From NCBI RefSeq assembly GCF_037392515.1, contig NC_090281.1:43066645-43130644 (forward strand): a stretch of DNA of 64,000 nt. The letters run 5' to 3'. A program made the translations under genes and the position numbers. Positions 12,104 to 24,870 of the stretch are shown here, in pieces. Numbering within the stretch: position 1 is the stretch's first letter; each line of letters begins with the position of its first letter. The notes beneath the pieces are model-generated. The model did no database searches. It worked only from the letters and a program-made list of their open reading frames with translations, and was not told where the DNA came from. The stretch comes from Haliotis asinina (Eukaryota > Mollusca > Gastropoda > Lepetellida > Haliotidae).

Positions 12104-14040
12104 GAGCTTCAAATAGGTACCCAGCAAGTACACCTGCGCGAAATGGGAGGTGGCGCATGTAATGGACTGTGTGGTCAGGGCATGTTGACCGGTGGTCTTT
12201 GTACCCCAACAGCGTCGGACTCTGCTCAGGATTTCCATCCTGGCCCCTATAAACCATCTTTCTGGTAAGAGACGGGTGGGTGCAATATGTGTTCAGTGTC
12301 GGTGCATTGGTTGACATGACATCGTGACTTCAAGTCGTCGATCGTTGTTCATGATATCAATCACTGTTGTTTTTTACGGACCAGACTAAAGGATGTTTAA
12401 TCCCCTGTCATTCCCTTCCTTCGTTCAGCACTAACGTAAAATCCCCAATGCTACAACACATGATTTGGCTAAAGAATATCTTTGCCACTTTTTTTACAAA
12501 CAAGTGATAACTGGACTAATTTACCAATCAGTACAGTTTATTCGTACCTGCACAACGTGAGTATTGGATATTAATCACCCCCCTGCTATAATCGGATAGG
12601 TTTGTTGTGACAACGGAGGCATACATCTGTCAATCATCGCCGGGCGTGGCTGCTGGAATATTGACAGAATAAATACTGGGTTGATATATAATCAGACTGA
12701 CGTCACAAGCCTCGATAATCAATAATCTTCAGTGCAACCACCTTCGTCTGTGTGTTCCACCACAACACCAGTATATTGACTAGGTTATATAACTGCCAAT
12801 ATACCCCACTAATGTGTTAGAACACAGTTCTAGTTTATATGTCTGAGGGAACGCTGATAAAAAGCCACCCACTGACAAATATACTGAGAGTCATAAGTCA
12901 TGCAATCTTTCCGCCTAATTAAATTGCTCAAACAGTTTCTCTGGTATGTGTCTATAGAAACTATGTTGATCTATAATCTAATCAGATGATAATTTATTGA
13001 TGTATCGATCACTGTATTTTCAGGATATTCGTATTACTGAGAGCTAATTGTTTCTTCCCGTATTCCAACTAACTTAGAAGTTAAACAAAACATAAATAGT
13101 ATAAATTAAGACGCGCAACGCCCCAAAGTACGGGTCCCATTCTTAAAATCCTGAAAAGGAAACACACAGTGTTTTCAGTCTTTAGAGACGACATATAACT
13201 CGATCCATATTTCTTTATATCTCTGATAATCTAGTTGTTTTACTGTTCCTCGACGACAGGTTTTTAATATCTAATTTTATTGATATTTGATATAATAATG
13301 ACTTGATCTCTTCACGGTATGCCTGAAATATTAGCGATAAATACTAACTCATTCCCTACATCGTCTTCACGCCGTACAATGCTAGGAAACATTATTTTTA
13401 AATGTTTTTAGAAATCAACATGCCATAAAAACTTGGACGGGTTTCCTCAAACGGAGGCAAGCACATTAGAGAACAAAGACGCGTGACAGGTGGTGTCTGG
13501 TTCCACCTGTCACGTGACCGTCCTCACCTGTGTTCTTTATCAATATACCATCTGCCATGTGACATCTGCACCTTGTGAGCTGATTGTTAATTATTGGCGC
13601 CATTGTTAATAGCACGTGGTCTTCATGCATGGCGGTTGACTTCCGTATATAAGCGTCAGATACCCGCTCCACTGTTGGCGCTCCTTGCATTGCCGTGGTA
13701 CTCGAGGATGTAGACAATTATCCGAGCGTTCGTCTGATGGAGCTTTGGCAATATTGCCAAATGTCTTCGACTGAATTTAGCATTTGTTTCGATAACGTTA
13801 GCGACGCCGAAATCAAACAAACTGATTGAAATAAATAGCACAAACACCACACGCTGCATGTATATCGTCTCTGCCCTAAACCATAAGACACACTATAGTG
13901 AAAACTGATGAATATTCATACTATAGGCATATTAATGTATTAATTATTCATATGTAGATCGTGTGTTTATGAAACTGATACCAATTTCGGAGGAAATCCA
14001 GTGTTTCTTTTTCAATCATTTTTACGCCGGAGCACTAAGG
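12104..14040. other. No gene seen; AT-rich with hairpin at 13482
   Basis: TGACGTCA at 12698-12705 and the E-box hairpin are the only structured items noted. Confidence 0.45.
13482..13514. repeat. Perfect 12-bp hairpin ending in an E-box
   Basis: CGTGACAGGTGG and CCACCTGTCACG pair perfectly around a 9-base spacer. The right arm runs into GTCACGTGAC (13509-13518). Confidence 0.8.
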
Positions 14041-14160
14041 AATGATAATAACATACGGATAAACAACCTGTTTATTATAGTGAGAGCGACGTTTCGGTGT
14101 AGTTTCTAATGCCGTAGTCAGGCAAGTGATGAATAGAATGATGATAGAAAGGCATATAAT
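14041..14160 (+). mobile_element. Family D fold-back element
   Basis: The left end (ATACGGATAAACAACCTGTT), the core GCGACGTTTCGGTGTAG and a TCTAATGCCGTAGTCAGGC segment match the family D copy at 45434-45579. No ORF. Confidence 0.6.
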
Positions 14161-14819
14161 TATATTAGTCTGAAGATGTGTTTGTTCATTCATTGCTCTA
14201 TTTCAGGGACCTGAGCAAATGTTGAAACATATTTTGTTAATGAATACTGTGTTCAACAAATGAACAAAATGTACTATAACAAACATTAGTGATATTTTTT
14301 TCTGAAATACATATTTCTTGTGTGTACCTCATCACCGAACTTGGTTACAAATGGTAGTTACAGGTCGTCATTCACGCCATCTGTGGATGGTCGTGCTGTA
14401 TGCCACTTGTCACTGCTACAAACCTGTCACTTGATACGTTGCAGTGCACTTGTTTATCTCAGGAGGACGCCCTGGTTACGTCAGTGCTGGATTTATGTGC
14501 GTGTATGTTTGTGCTAAATTTCAGGCGTCACTGGTCTACCACAGACGTTAAATTTTCATCAGCAATGGGTAATTGTTACACCTGATATAGTGTGTGTAGC
14601 ATATACGACATCGTCAACAACTGTAATTTTCCACACAATTTGAGTTATTAGACGCGATATCGAATGATGCTTCACCTGCTGCATACATCTCAGCCCACGA
14701 ATGTCGGTCAGAGGTCACTGACGGGAGTATTAAAAGCCGCGTAATACTAACTCGCTGACTGTGCATATAAGAATGACGTTGTTATAGATCTTTAATGTAA
14801 GGAAATCAGAGGAAAAACT

Positions 14820-14925
14820 AATGCCCGTGACTGAACTGTTCCACGATATTAGTGCATCAGTCAAGTCATCAGATCCTGTTAGTCGTCTCTTACGATAAAT
14901 ATGGGTTCCCACCTAACCTCACGTA
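14820..14925 (-). mobile_element. Family B repeat fragment, reverse
   Basis: AGATCCTGTTAGTCGTCTCT and TACGATAAATATGGGTTCCC. Confidence 0.65.
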
Positions 14926-14954
14926 ACTGGGCCGTTACTGGCCCAATAGGCTGT

Positions 14955-15131
14955 ACTACAGTCGACCCTGAAGCAAATATATCCAAGAAAACCCACGCAA
15001 GTCTAGATTTCTTTAACTTCTGAAAATGAAGAAAGTCACAGGGCTCCATTTCATTATAATGGTTTTTTTTTACTATGAACGTCTTTTCAGTAAGATATGT
15101 TCATTTCAGAGACTAGTTGTTAGTCTACTGC
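14955..15131 (+). mobile_element. Family C dispersed element
   Basis: CCTGAAGCAAATATATCCAA, ACGCAAGTCTAGATTTCTTT, AGGGCTCCATTTCATTATAA, GTTCATTTCAGAGACTAGTT. A close match in reverse complement lies at 24263-24460. Confidence 0.75.
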
Positions 15132-16016
15132 CCCAGTGAAATCAGAGCATCAGGCCCATTTAAGGCAATCTGGAACTGGGCCTGTACTATTTAACACATA
15201 TGCACTGAACTGGCCCAGTACAGGCAAAGAAGTATGACCCAGTACACAGCCGTGACGGTTGCAAACTGACCCTCTACTGTTTGACTGTATTAAGTGTAAC
15301 ACAGTTTCTCCTATTTAAACCATGTTGATACCAAGAGAAACTCAAGTTCATCCACATGAGTTTAAATCATAAAACAAGATTGGAAACATGATGCAGTATG
15401 TTTTCATTGTCGGGGATGAGCTTGTTCAACAAAAGTTACAAAATTCAGTTCACCTCATACAGTCTTTTTAAAAAGTATTTTAAAGTTTCATTTAGCATTC
15501 AATCTTTTGACGTTTTGTCCAGTATCACAGGATTATCACAGAATACTACAAGCTAGGCCATACATTGAATTTATGAGCTTGAATGAGGCATGTCAACAGT
15601 CTTTCCATGATCTAACAACGTGACACCAACTGAATGTCAAAATTTCACTCAGCACTTGACCTTCGTTGATAATGCAGTCTTTATACGTGCTTCTCAAAAT
15701 AACACTGTTAAATTTTAGTGCTACATTAAGTAAATTTACATTCAGGAACGTAGAAAATGTCCACCTTTTGGCCACCTGTCACAGACGACATGGTCCTGCG
15801 ATAACTTCCAAATGACCAGACAGAAAGTGCACTGTCAGTACTAGGCCAGTGATGGCCCGGTGCAGTAATGCGATGCAGCATTTAAGGTAACCGATCATAT
15901 AAGGCCCAGTACAGTGTCGCCTGTTACGGGCCACTAAAGGAAAAACAATCATTGGCCCAATACTGGCTCTGTACTGTCGGCCATTAGGCCCGTGCCAAGA
16001 TACCAACTGTACAGCT
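15132..16016. other. No gene seen
   Basis: Repeated GGCCCAGTAC / TGGCCCAGTA-type words (about 14928-15240 and 15840-15990) suggest an old degenerate repeat with no clear period. No coding frame. Confidence 0.4.
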
Positions 16017-16143
16017 CAGTAATGTGATGTTAACCAGTAATGTGATATTAGCCAGTAATGTGATGTAAATCCAGTAATGTGATGTTAGCCAGTAATGTGA
16101 TGTTAACCAGTAATGTGATGTTAACCAGTAATGTGATGTTAGC
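16017..16143 (+). repeat. 18-bp minisatellite, about 7 units
   Basis: The unit CAGTAATGTGATGTTAAC is repeated, with TTAGC and TAAATC variants. The outer units are slightly diverged. Confidence 0.93.
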
Positions 16144-16656
16144 TGTGTTGCTGCTGACCAGTGCTAACCACGGATGTTCAGACTTTGTGTACTGCTAAAT
16201 CCCTACACGAAACAATTCGCCACAACGGAATCTCCCACCTCACTAGAGCTCCTTTTCCGTTTAAATAAGAGATAATTGTTGCTGGAGAAATTCTATATTT
16301 CCAGAGACTAATTTAAGCAATTGTCTTTGAGAGCTGATGATCAAGTCTTCAGGCCTTGAGACCACGTTTTGGCGCTCCAAGCGCTCACCGCCCACAACTG
16401 CTAGCTGCGCAAACAAACGTGAGAGGCTGTCGTGAACCTCACACTTGCTGATAATCCCTGGAGGAGATGTCCGACGTTGCGGCCTTGCGAAACTGGGCTC
16501 AAATCCTGCTCAAAGACATGTGCAACTGTTGTCAATGACGACAGCAACCACGTCATGAGAAGCCCTTGAGGACATAATGTTAACCCCCACACATTCCTAA
16601 TAGAGGAAAATGGTAGTAGTTCATTAATGGCATGTGATAGCGTGTAGCTCCTACTA

Positions 16657-16866
16657 CCCGTGACGGTCCATGTTAGAACTGGCCTTCAACAACAACCCAT
16701 GACTGCCGTAACAGGATCGTGTGGTCAGGTTTGGTGGATACATATCATCATTTCCCAATTTGCATAGATCGATCATCATGCTTGTCCAGACTCCATTATT
16801 TACACACCGCCCATATTTAGCTGAGATATTGCTGACTGCGGGGTAAAACAACTCACTGACCTCCAC
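16657..16866 (+). mobile_element. Family B repeat, forward
   Basis: ACCCGTGACGGTCCATGTTA, GGATCGTGTGGTCAGG, GATACATATCATCATTTCCC and TATTGCTGACTGCGGGGTAA. An internal deletion removes the TGTTGATCACTGG block. Confidence 0.87.
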
Positions 16867-16907
16867 CTCATCCACTACAACCACAGCTACAACAGCTATT
16901 ACTAACT

Positions 16908-16938
<31 letters not shown>

Positions 16939-16954
16939 ACTACTACTACTACTG

Positions 16955-17001
<47 letters not shown>

Positions 17002-17018
17002 GCTGCTGCTGCTACTAC
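16908..17018 (+). repeat. (TAC/TGC)n trinucleotide microsatellite
   Basis: Blocks of CTA and CTG triplets over about 110 bp, directly 5' of a family B repeat. It gives a poly-valine/alanine ORF on the minus strand that is not a gene. Confidence 0.95.
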
Positions 17019-17029
17019 GGACCTATGAA

Positions 17030-17278
17030 GACCCGGATAGAACAGGCCTTCCGCAACCCAAACTTGCCGGCGACTATGCTTGTCGTAAGAGGCGACAAAC
17101 TGGATCGATTGTTCAGGCTTGTTGACTTGGTTGACACATGTCATCGGTTCCCAATTGCGCAGATCGATGCCCATGCTGTTGATCTCTGGATTGTATGGTC
17201 CAGGCTCGATTGTTTACAGACCGCCGCCATATAGATGGGCTATTGCTGAGTGCGGCGTAAAACTAAACTCACTCACTA
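17030..17278 (+). mobile_element. Family B repeat, full length, forward
   Basis: CTATGAAGACCCGGATAGAA to TTGCTGAGTGCGGCGTAAAA and CTAAACTCACTCACT. It includes CATGTCATCGGTTCCCAATT and CAGACCGCCGCCATATAG. Directly follows the trinucleotide tract. Confidence 0.93.
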
Positions 17279-18360
17279 CTTGTAGTACCACTACGAGGTT
17301 TCCTTTGTCCTGTGTGTTGTATCACTGATGTCGGCATTTACTAGCGATGAAACACGACCGTTGTGACGGAACAAAACACCGATCTGTCCACCTACCGGAA
17401 TCACTTGTAACGTTATTGATAAGCATCAAGGAAGAGAAACGCTTTATCTCCATGATATAATATCTCTACCCCAGGTCAAAGACCCCACAAGGAAGTCTGT
17501 GACGGGCCCTCGCTGACGCAGCACTGGAGACGGAAGTTACAGGGAGGGCGATATTGTGGTGAAAAGCGCGTGGGCGTGCTGACTCTGGAAATACATAATT
17601 AGATAGAAATCTATTAAACCGAGAAACGGTCGCCAGCGAAACTCTCAGAAATCTAGACTTGCTTCTTATGATGTATGCAATATTATTTGTTTGTGACCAA
17701 GGTTGTCGTTTATATTTATTAATGACCCTTGCCTGTTACGACGGAAGAATAAACTCAACCATTGTTTCCAATGTTGCCTTCGCTCAGCACTAGCCTTTCT
17801 CCAAGGCTGTATAGTAGTATAGATATGCGGACAGCACACCAGTCTTTTAGAGGGCCAATGTGGTCTGTTTATTTATATTTTTAGAACGTATCAAGTAAAT
17901 TATTTATGGTTACCTTTCAGACTTATGCAAGTCTAGATCAGCCTTTATTGCCATGATGCTGATAATCAAGAATACTAGACTTGCCTCCGGTTTTCCGATC
18001 TCCGATTTCAGCTTAACTGGAATAGTTTGTTGCAGACATCAAACATATTTTCCCCTCAGACCAGTCCATTCTTTTCAGCAAACCCTGAAAGCAGCAGGCT
18101 CAGGTTGTCCACGGTTGCGCGTTCTGATACCATCACGTTTCAAATTTTGTGAATCTCATTCGGGCTTTTCTTCATTTTACATGGAGTTATTTGTTTCATT
18201 TGTCCATGTCAACTCGACTGTTGGTTATCGTGATCTGATAAACATGGGTTGGTCTTGACCTTGTGTCTGTCGATGATATGTTCACGTCTATTTATCATCT
18301 ATAAACAGATTCAACAGAGTGATTGGGAGCCTAGCCAGTATATTCAAGAGTTATGTGGCT
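17279..18360. other. No gene seen
   Basis: The single 101-codon frame (17953-18258 plus) has no recognised domain. Confidence 0.45.
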
Positions 18361-18553
18361 GTGACCACGTCAATATAGTGATCACGTGGACATAGGGACC
18401 ACGTCGATGTAGTGACCACGTGGACATAGGGACCACGTCGATGTAGTGACCACGTGGACATAGGGACCACGTCGATGTAGTGACCACGTGGACATAGGGA
18501 CCACGTCGATGTAGTGACCACGTGGACATAGGGACCACGTCGATGTAGTGACC
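18361..18553 (+). repeat. 34-bp minisatellite, about 5.5 units, each with CCACGTGG
   Basis: The unit is GTGACCACGTGGACATAGGG then ACCACGTCGATGTA; copies start at 18412, 18446, 18480 and so on with exact 34-bp spacing. The first copy (18361-18411) is diverged. It is followed directly by a CTA/CTG trinucleotide run. The minus-strand ORFs here are made of the repeat. Confidence 0.95.
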
Positions 18554-18558
18554 GCAGG

Positions 18559-18559
<1 letters not shown>

Positions 18560-18593
<34 letters not shown>

Positions 18594-18596
18594 CGC
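18560..18596 (+). repeat. (CTA)n(CTG)n microsatellite
   Basis: About 12 triplets changing from CTA to CTG, then CCG, directly after the 34-bp array. Confidence 0.9.
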
Positions 18597-19023
18597 CACC
18601 GTCATGTCCCTACTATCCTATCTCTGTTTGCCACATTCAGCACATTCGTGGCAGCTGATTAGATGTTTGCGTCTTTGTTTAACCTGTTACATGCAAGTAC
18701 TGAATCTATTCTAAGTTCATCCCTTGTTAGAACTAGCATTTTCGTCAACGTGTGCCACTGACACATCCGGCATTTATAGCGCTGTACCCCCATACTCTGT
18801 AAATGTATTATGCGATCAGCTTGACGCGAGTACAATGGGCTCGTCACACGGTATCCGTGTCGAGCGTACAGCTCAGATACAACAGCTAGTGAAATCGATA
18901 ACCGCAGACATGTATGTGCGTCGTCCGGGATATACAATCACATCCTGGCTACGCTACATACACACAAATCGTTGAACCAGCGCTGTCACCACTGGGAGAA
19001 CCTACCTCGCCATTTGTATAAAA

Positions 19024-19185
19024 GGGGCGGTTTGGTAGCCTTGTGGTTAAAGCGTTCGCTCATCACGCCGAAGACCCGGGTTCGATCCCCAACGTGGGTA
19101 CATCATGTGAAGCCTATCACTTGTGTCTCCCGCCGTAGATTGATGGAATATTGCTAAAATCGGCGAAAACCAAACTCACTCATCC
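19024..19185 (+). mobile_element. Family A tRNA-derived SINE, full length
   Basis: Good A box (TAGCCTTGTGG) and B box (GGTTCGATCCC), then TGAAGCCTATCACTTGTGTC and the tail TTGCTAAAATCGGCGAAAAC. The head resembles a tRNA but has a SINE body, so it is not called a tRNA gene. Confidence 0.93.
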
Positions 19186-21260
19186 ACTCTTTAGAAGAAC
19201 CGGTGTTGTCACCTCCAGTAGAACATGTGATCTTGTGAATAGCGCTCAGGTCACAATTAGTTGAAGTTATGCAAAGTTGGGCTGGGACTGGGACTCGGAC
19301 TCAGACTTCAGTCCTGCTCCACAATGAAGCACATGTGATACATGTGGTCTCACCTTAGGCAAGCGAGTTTGTTCAAAATGCCCTCTGTTCACCCGGGCAG
19401 AAAATGTGGGATAAGTCTTGACACTATTAACCTTCTAACACCTAACAAGTAGTTTGGGGTATCCGCGGTAATTGTGCGCTCTGAGCACGATATCTAGCCT
19501 GGAAAAGGCGCGGTATAAATACTCTCTCATTATGAACATATGTTATCATCGCCCCAGTCGTATAAGCTGAAATTAACATCAAACATACCTTCCTAAGAAA
19601 TCAATGAAACCGTTATGCGTTTACAGATCAGATTATATGTCAGATTATCATGATGGTGGCGCCAAGCATAGCAGCACCAACGTGGTTCTGTAAAATTGCA
19701 ACGTTTCCATAATAATACCACAATACAGTAGCCTTATGACATTGATGAAGGTTCAAGGTCTTCACCAATACATGCACACTCCACAAACACAGTATCATCA
19801 ATCATACTTTCTCATTTTAATCAGTTCAAAATATCAAACGTATTTACATATTCTCGTTACCGAGGCGACGACGGTAATCAACATTCTTGTGCGTCAACAG
19901 CTGTCAATCACAGGGCAATAGATTTCGCGCGGGCGTAACAACCTCATTAGAATTCCAAAAGAGGATATATCTGTCGAGCAAAGTGATTAGGTTTTACACA
20001 CGATCGCATATCTATACGGAAATGAATCGTTGAATGTTTTCAGTGTATTTTAAGACAATGTATCATTTACATATGAACCTATATTTCACATTAAATGTTT
20101 ATTTCAGTTGTACACCGGTATTTTGATGACCTGGCTGTTCCCAATTCGTGCCACTCAGTGTCATTGTCCCCTTTACACATCTGGGGGCGTTCTAATTTTC
20201 CCTCTTGCCGTACGTACGTCAGAGATTACATGGCACTACTAGCACACGTCCTTTCATTCTTACTGGGGGCGAACACCGCGGCCCAGAGTGGGAAGCAGGA
20301 ACGGCCAGATCAAGGCGCCTATTAGTTGTAATGACACAAGTCTTTCAATTACTCGTACACATCCCCTTCAGATTTGCAGCTCGGTGCCACCATTTTATTG
20401 ATCATGTTGGATCTGTAACAACGGAATCAAGGAACAAGAAGGTTGCACGGTCAGGGGTCAGCGTGCAGACAAATTCTTCCAGCATTGCGTTTTTTAAAGA
20501 TTTTCAATATATGTTTTGTACCAAGTTGTTTGATCGAGTCTCCTCGTCGTTTTTTTTACTTTTTGTTTAAAAAAATAAATAAATGTTATTTCATGCAAAA
20601 ATGGCCGAAGATGCTGAATTATTTTCACTAAGACAGGTCCCGCAAGTACATATTTCATGTTTAATTATATTCCAGCAACTTGTGAGACAGTTAACCTAAG
20701 GGACGGGTTCAGTTCAATATGCTGCACTAATTGCCGCATTGTCTCGGATTTTTAGGAAACAATTATTTTCGTTTTGTTCTAACAAAAAGTGATCATGAAA
20801 AGTGTCGTTGATTGTTGATTGAACAATTTACTGTTGAATTAGTGAGATCAAGTGTCTATACGTCTGTCTGCAGTCATCCTCCCACCCCTCTTACGTGTAT
20901 TAGCTTGGTAACAAGTGATATTAATGACTTGTCAACTTAATTAACTCAACATAAGTGATTTCGAAGGGCGTGGCGTATCAACACGCCCGGCGGTAAATCG
21001 ATATGCTCTCAAACTGCAATCCCAGCACCTTGGGACGCACATATCCTAACATCCATCACAATTATCATGACAGGTCTTCGTGGTAATGGTTTGCTTTAGA
21101 ACTGTGAAAGAATTGTGTAGTGTATCATTTAAAGATATAGCAAATGATTGTTCTGGATAAAAGTTACTCAGTATGGTGTCGATCCAAATAGCTTAGACAA
21201 TAAACTTGGCCTCATATTTTCCTCAAACCCAACCCCTATTATATGTTAGGTATTGTAAAT
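19186..21260. other. No gene seen
   Basis: Frames up to 121 codons (20205-20570 plus) show no motif. No SINE recognised. Confidence 0.45.
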
Positions 21261-21420
21261 GGTGGGGGACATAGTCTGGAGGTTAATGCGCTGGTTTTTC
21301 ACGTCAAAGACGGAGTTGGATTCAACGCATGGGTACATTGTGCGATGTACATTTCTGGTGCCCCCACCCTGCTATTGTTGGGATAGTACATAAACAGCCT
21401 AATACCAGTCTCACTCATTA
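21261..21420 (+). mobile_element. Family A SINE, old diverged copy
   Basis: Order of head, GCATGGGTACATTGTGCGAT, TTTCTGGTGCCCCCA and the CTCACTCAT tail is preserved despite many substitutions. Confidence 0.75.
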
Positions 21421-21785
21421 TGAATTCTACTTCCTGGATTGTTGTGCGTGATCGTCTGTGTATCGAAAGCCTGCGTCATTACAGACATGCCCTTTAATAA
21501 TATTGATAAGTAAAGGAGGATGAAATATGCATATTCTGAAATAATTCAATGCTAATTTTGCAGTCCAAAATGTCAAAGGTGAAATACAGCTGGATTGAGT
21601 CAGTTCCGCTTATTCTGAAAATACACGAGCATTGATAATTAAATATTAATTTTAATGTTGTATTGAGCATGCATGTGTTTCAACTTGTATCTAGTTACAG
21701 TCCACCCGCCTGGGACGTAATACATACGGATTCGATTTCTTGCAGGATTAAAAGTGTGATGTCTCTGGAAAAAACAGACATATGG

Positions 21786-21893
21786 GGAACACCTTCACGG
21801 ACACAACATGGGGGACACCTTCACGGACACAACATGGGGCACACCTTCACCGACATGACATGGAGAACACATTCACTTACATAACATGCAGAA
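21786..21893 (+). repeat. 26-bp tandem repeat, four units
   Basis: Units beginning near ACCTTCACGGACACAACATG occur at 21791, 21817 and 21843, with a diverged one at 21869, at an exact 26-bp period. Confidence 0.88.
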
Positions 21894-22739
21894 ACAACTT
21901 TACTTAAATTATTTGAGTTATCCGATGGATAAAGGAGGAATATGTATTTTGTTCGAGATAAACATATGTTCGATACATCAGAATTCGACACAAAGGTGTT
22001 TGCTGGTAAATGTGTTACATGCGTGGATTTGTAAGGTCGAGGGTTGTAAAAGATCGTTTGATGGACAGCCGCCATGCATTATGTGAAATTCGGTTCAGTA
22101 AGAGCAAGTTATTCTTGAATTCCGATTTCGAGAAATCATTCTCATAACGATCCCAATGAAGGTTACATGGCGGCGTCTTATTGTCTGCTTTTAAATGTGT
22201 TTAATGCACAATTTGTTTGAACCCATTCTCTGTCTTTAAATGACATCTTTTCATCAGCTGCCTTTTGTCCCATCAATAGCAAGCTAATTTCTGACACGCA
22301 CATCGGTATTGAATTTGGTTGGATTTGTTTAAAAAGTATCAGGATTCGTCATGTTCTGATAGACACTGATGTTTTTGCCCCTTCATAAAGGTACATGTAC
22401 CATGTGAACTTGATCCTGCTCACTATAAACAAAAATACACATGTTGCTGTCATGTCGTTTTGCCTTCTCACATATAGATTCGTGGAAATAACAGTAATTT
22501 CATGAAAGGCGCCTGGACCTCGCGAGCGGCAGATCGAGGTGTTGTTCGGCGCTAAGTAGGACTTTCTCCACCGTGACCTACTTCCTATTGATTTTTCACT
22601 CCGTCTGTCAGTTTTGCCCGGTATAAAAAAACAGTGCTAGGATGGCAGGTGATGTACTTGCTGGCAGGGACAGTCAGTGTGTTAGGTGAAGCTATAGACA
22701 GCCCCGGGCTCGTCATGAGGAGTCAAGTGGCATTGAGAT

Positions 22740-22990
22740 CACCATCTCTCCCTTCTCATCTCGTTTCTTCCCTTTCTCCCTCTCTTCAAACATTTTCTTC
22801 GTTGACCATCTCTTCTCAGATCTTCTCTTCCCATCTCTGACCTTCTCTTCTGAGACCCACTTTCATCCCAAATGTTTTCTTTGCCTCAAGTGTATTCTCT
22901 CTTCTTATATTCTGCTCTTTTCAAACCTTTTCTCCTTTTCACAAACCTCTGTTTTGTCTTCTTTAATCAATCAAATCTATGTTCTCTTTT
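22740..22990 (+). repeat. Pyrimidine-rich (CATCTCTTCTC-type) imperfect repeats
   Basis: Strong C+T bias on the plus strand with recurring CCATCTCT, CTTCTCTTC and TTTTCT motifs. No regular period was measured. Confidence 0.7.
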
Positions 22991-23367
22991 CTCACAGATC
23001 AGCGTGTGTTTCTATGCTGCAACAAATATACCCAGTGCAGCCCATGCAAAACTAGAATTTCTGCTGATTCTAGATTACCACAGTTTCAGAACTAAAAATG
23101 AAGACATTTTCTGGGATCCTTCTATTTTACTTGGATTTTAAAGCGTATTAATTCGGTTGTTTTCTCTGTGTGTATGTTTGTAAAGTATGTTCAATGCAGA
23201 GACTAGACGTCCATTTAACGGCAGACCAACTCTGAAGCATCATAGCCTTCTAATGCTTGGTCCCTGCTTATGCGTAATTTCAATAGAAACAAATAGTCCA
23301 GTTTAAACTGAAAAGGTGCTTCAGTCTGTAGCGAGGTGCACAGTCTAAGCCTACGGATATCTTGCTT

Positions 23368-23526
23368 GGGGTTGGTGGGGTAGCCAAGTGGTTTAAGCGT
23401 TCGCTCCTCACGCCGAGGGCTCCATTACCTACACGGGTGCAATGTGTGAAGCCCATTTCTGGTGTCCCTCGCCGTCATATTGCTGGAATATTGCTAAAAA
23501 CGGCATAAGACCATACTCACTCACTT
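23368..23526 (+). mobile_element. Family A SINE
   Basis: GGTGGGGTAGCCAAGTGG head, damaged B box, then intact GTGTGAAGCCCATTTCTGGT and TTGCTGGAATATTGCTAAAA body and tail. Confidence 0.9.
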
Positions 23527-23849
23527 ACACCAACCTCTTAGTCCCAGACGACTTCCTTGATGTTTGAGTGGGTTTGAGGTCTTTCGCTTCCCATGGGCTG
23601 ATCAGGTCGAGGATGCAATACGATACCCAAGAAACAACAGATGGACGCACAGGAGTTGGTGCACGAGGCTTTGCTTTACCAAATCGATAATTTTGGCAGT
23701 GCGTTAATTCCAGTGCATTAGCATACTGCTGCATATGTCATTGGGACGTGTGACGTCCACTGAAAGAAGCGAGTTCCTAAAATATAAGCACTAATTAATA
23801 TACGGCTCCTGCCGGAACAATGATCATACGGAATGTGTGTTTGCGTCAC

Positions 23850-24028
23850 AGACCCGGGAAGATCCGGGTTAGAATTTTTCTTCAGCAACCCATGCTTGCC
23901 ATGCATACGAGGCGACAAACGGAATTAGATTGTGAGGATCGGTGACTTGGCTTCAGGCTTCATTATCTATTGACTGCTGTCATATACTAGTATAGGTAGA
24001 ACATTGCTGACTGCGGGGTTCAGCAACA
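23850..24028 (+). mobile_element. Family B repeat, forward, deleted
   Basis: GACCCGGGAAGATCCGGGTT, CAGCAACCCATGCTTGCCAT, then a jump to AACATTGCTGACTGCGGGGT. Confidence 0.85.
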
Positions 24029-24070
24029 AACAAACAAACAACATTATGTCACAGCGGTCTCCGCCGGACG

Positions 24071-24190
24071 TTGGGTTGGGTGACCTAATCATCAAAGCGT
24101 TCTCTTTCCCACATGGGCACAAATTGTGAATCCCCTTCCTGGTGTCCCCTCCGTGATATTGATGAATGGCCGTAAAACCTTTGTAAAACC
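24071..24190 (+). mobile_element. Family A SINE, deleted copy
   Basis: Head relic, CACATGGGCACAAATTGTGA, CTGGTGTCCCCTCCGTGATA, shortened tail. Confidence 0.7.
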
Positions 24191-24262
24191 ACAGTAAAAC
24201 CAAACGGCGTGAAACCATAATCAGTTAGTGACACAGTTCTGTGAACAACTGTTTAAGTTCGG

Positions 24263-24460
24263 AAATAGCTAGACTAACAACTAGTCTCTGAAATGAACAT
24301 ATTTTACTGAAAAAAGTTCATAGAAGAAAATATAATTATACATTGAAATGGAGCCCTGAGACTTTCTTCATTTTCAGATGAAGCCAAGGAAATCTAGTCT
24401 TGCCACATTTTCTAAACTTGCGTGGGCTTTCTTGGATATATTTGCTTCAGGGTCTGTACG
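24263..24460 (-). mobile_element. Family C element, reverse copy of the one at 14955
   Basis: AACAACTAGTCTCTGAAATG, ATTGAAATGGAGCCCTGAGA, CTTTCTTCATTTTCAGATGA, TTGCGTGGGCTTTCTTGGAT and ATATTTGCTTCAGGGTC pair with the forward copy over nearly all its length. Confidence 0.75.
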
Positions 24461-24670
24461 ACAGACTAGGAAAATAGCTAGCTTGACCCCTGCCTCTGTA
24501 GGAAGAGGGAGACGTCATTCTGGTTTGTTTGCTTGTAGCGCTCAAGAACGCCCTTCGGGTTTGGGTAACATGATAACAATGAAGATCTTTGCTTTAAGAC
24601 GACGGGTAACGGGATCTGGTGGTCTGGTGCGTTGCCTTTCGTTGACAAATGCATAGATTGATGTCAGTTC

Positions 24671-24870
24671 CGCGTTAGATCTTCGGCTACCCATGTTTGT
24701 CGTAAGAGACGACTAACGGGATTGAGTGGTCAGGCTCCCTGACCTGGTTGACATATGTCATTGTATCCCAACTGCGTAGATTGATGCTCATGTTGTTGAT
24801 CACTGGATTGTCAGGTCCAGATTATTTACAAGCTGCCATAATGCTGGAATGGAGTGTTTATCAACAAACA
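24671..24870 (+). mobile_element. Family B repeat, forward
   Basis: TTTGTCGTAAGAGACGACTA, GTCAGGCTCCCTGACCTGGT, TTGATCACTGGATTGTCAGG. Ends with (CAAA)n instead of the usual tail. Confidence 0.88.

Noticed and set aside
16902..17174. Poly-valine ORF
   Set aside because: Trinucleotide repeat read in the antisense, fused to a family B repeat.
19024..19100. tRNA-like sequence with A and B boxes
   Set aside because: It is the head of a full-length SINE with the standard body and tail; the cloverleaf is not convincing. The same applies to 4680, 43240 and 62781.
24378..24656. 92-codon plus-strand ORF
   Set aside because: Starts inside a family C element and ends in family B sequence.
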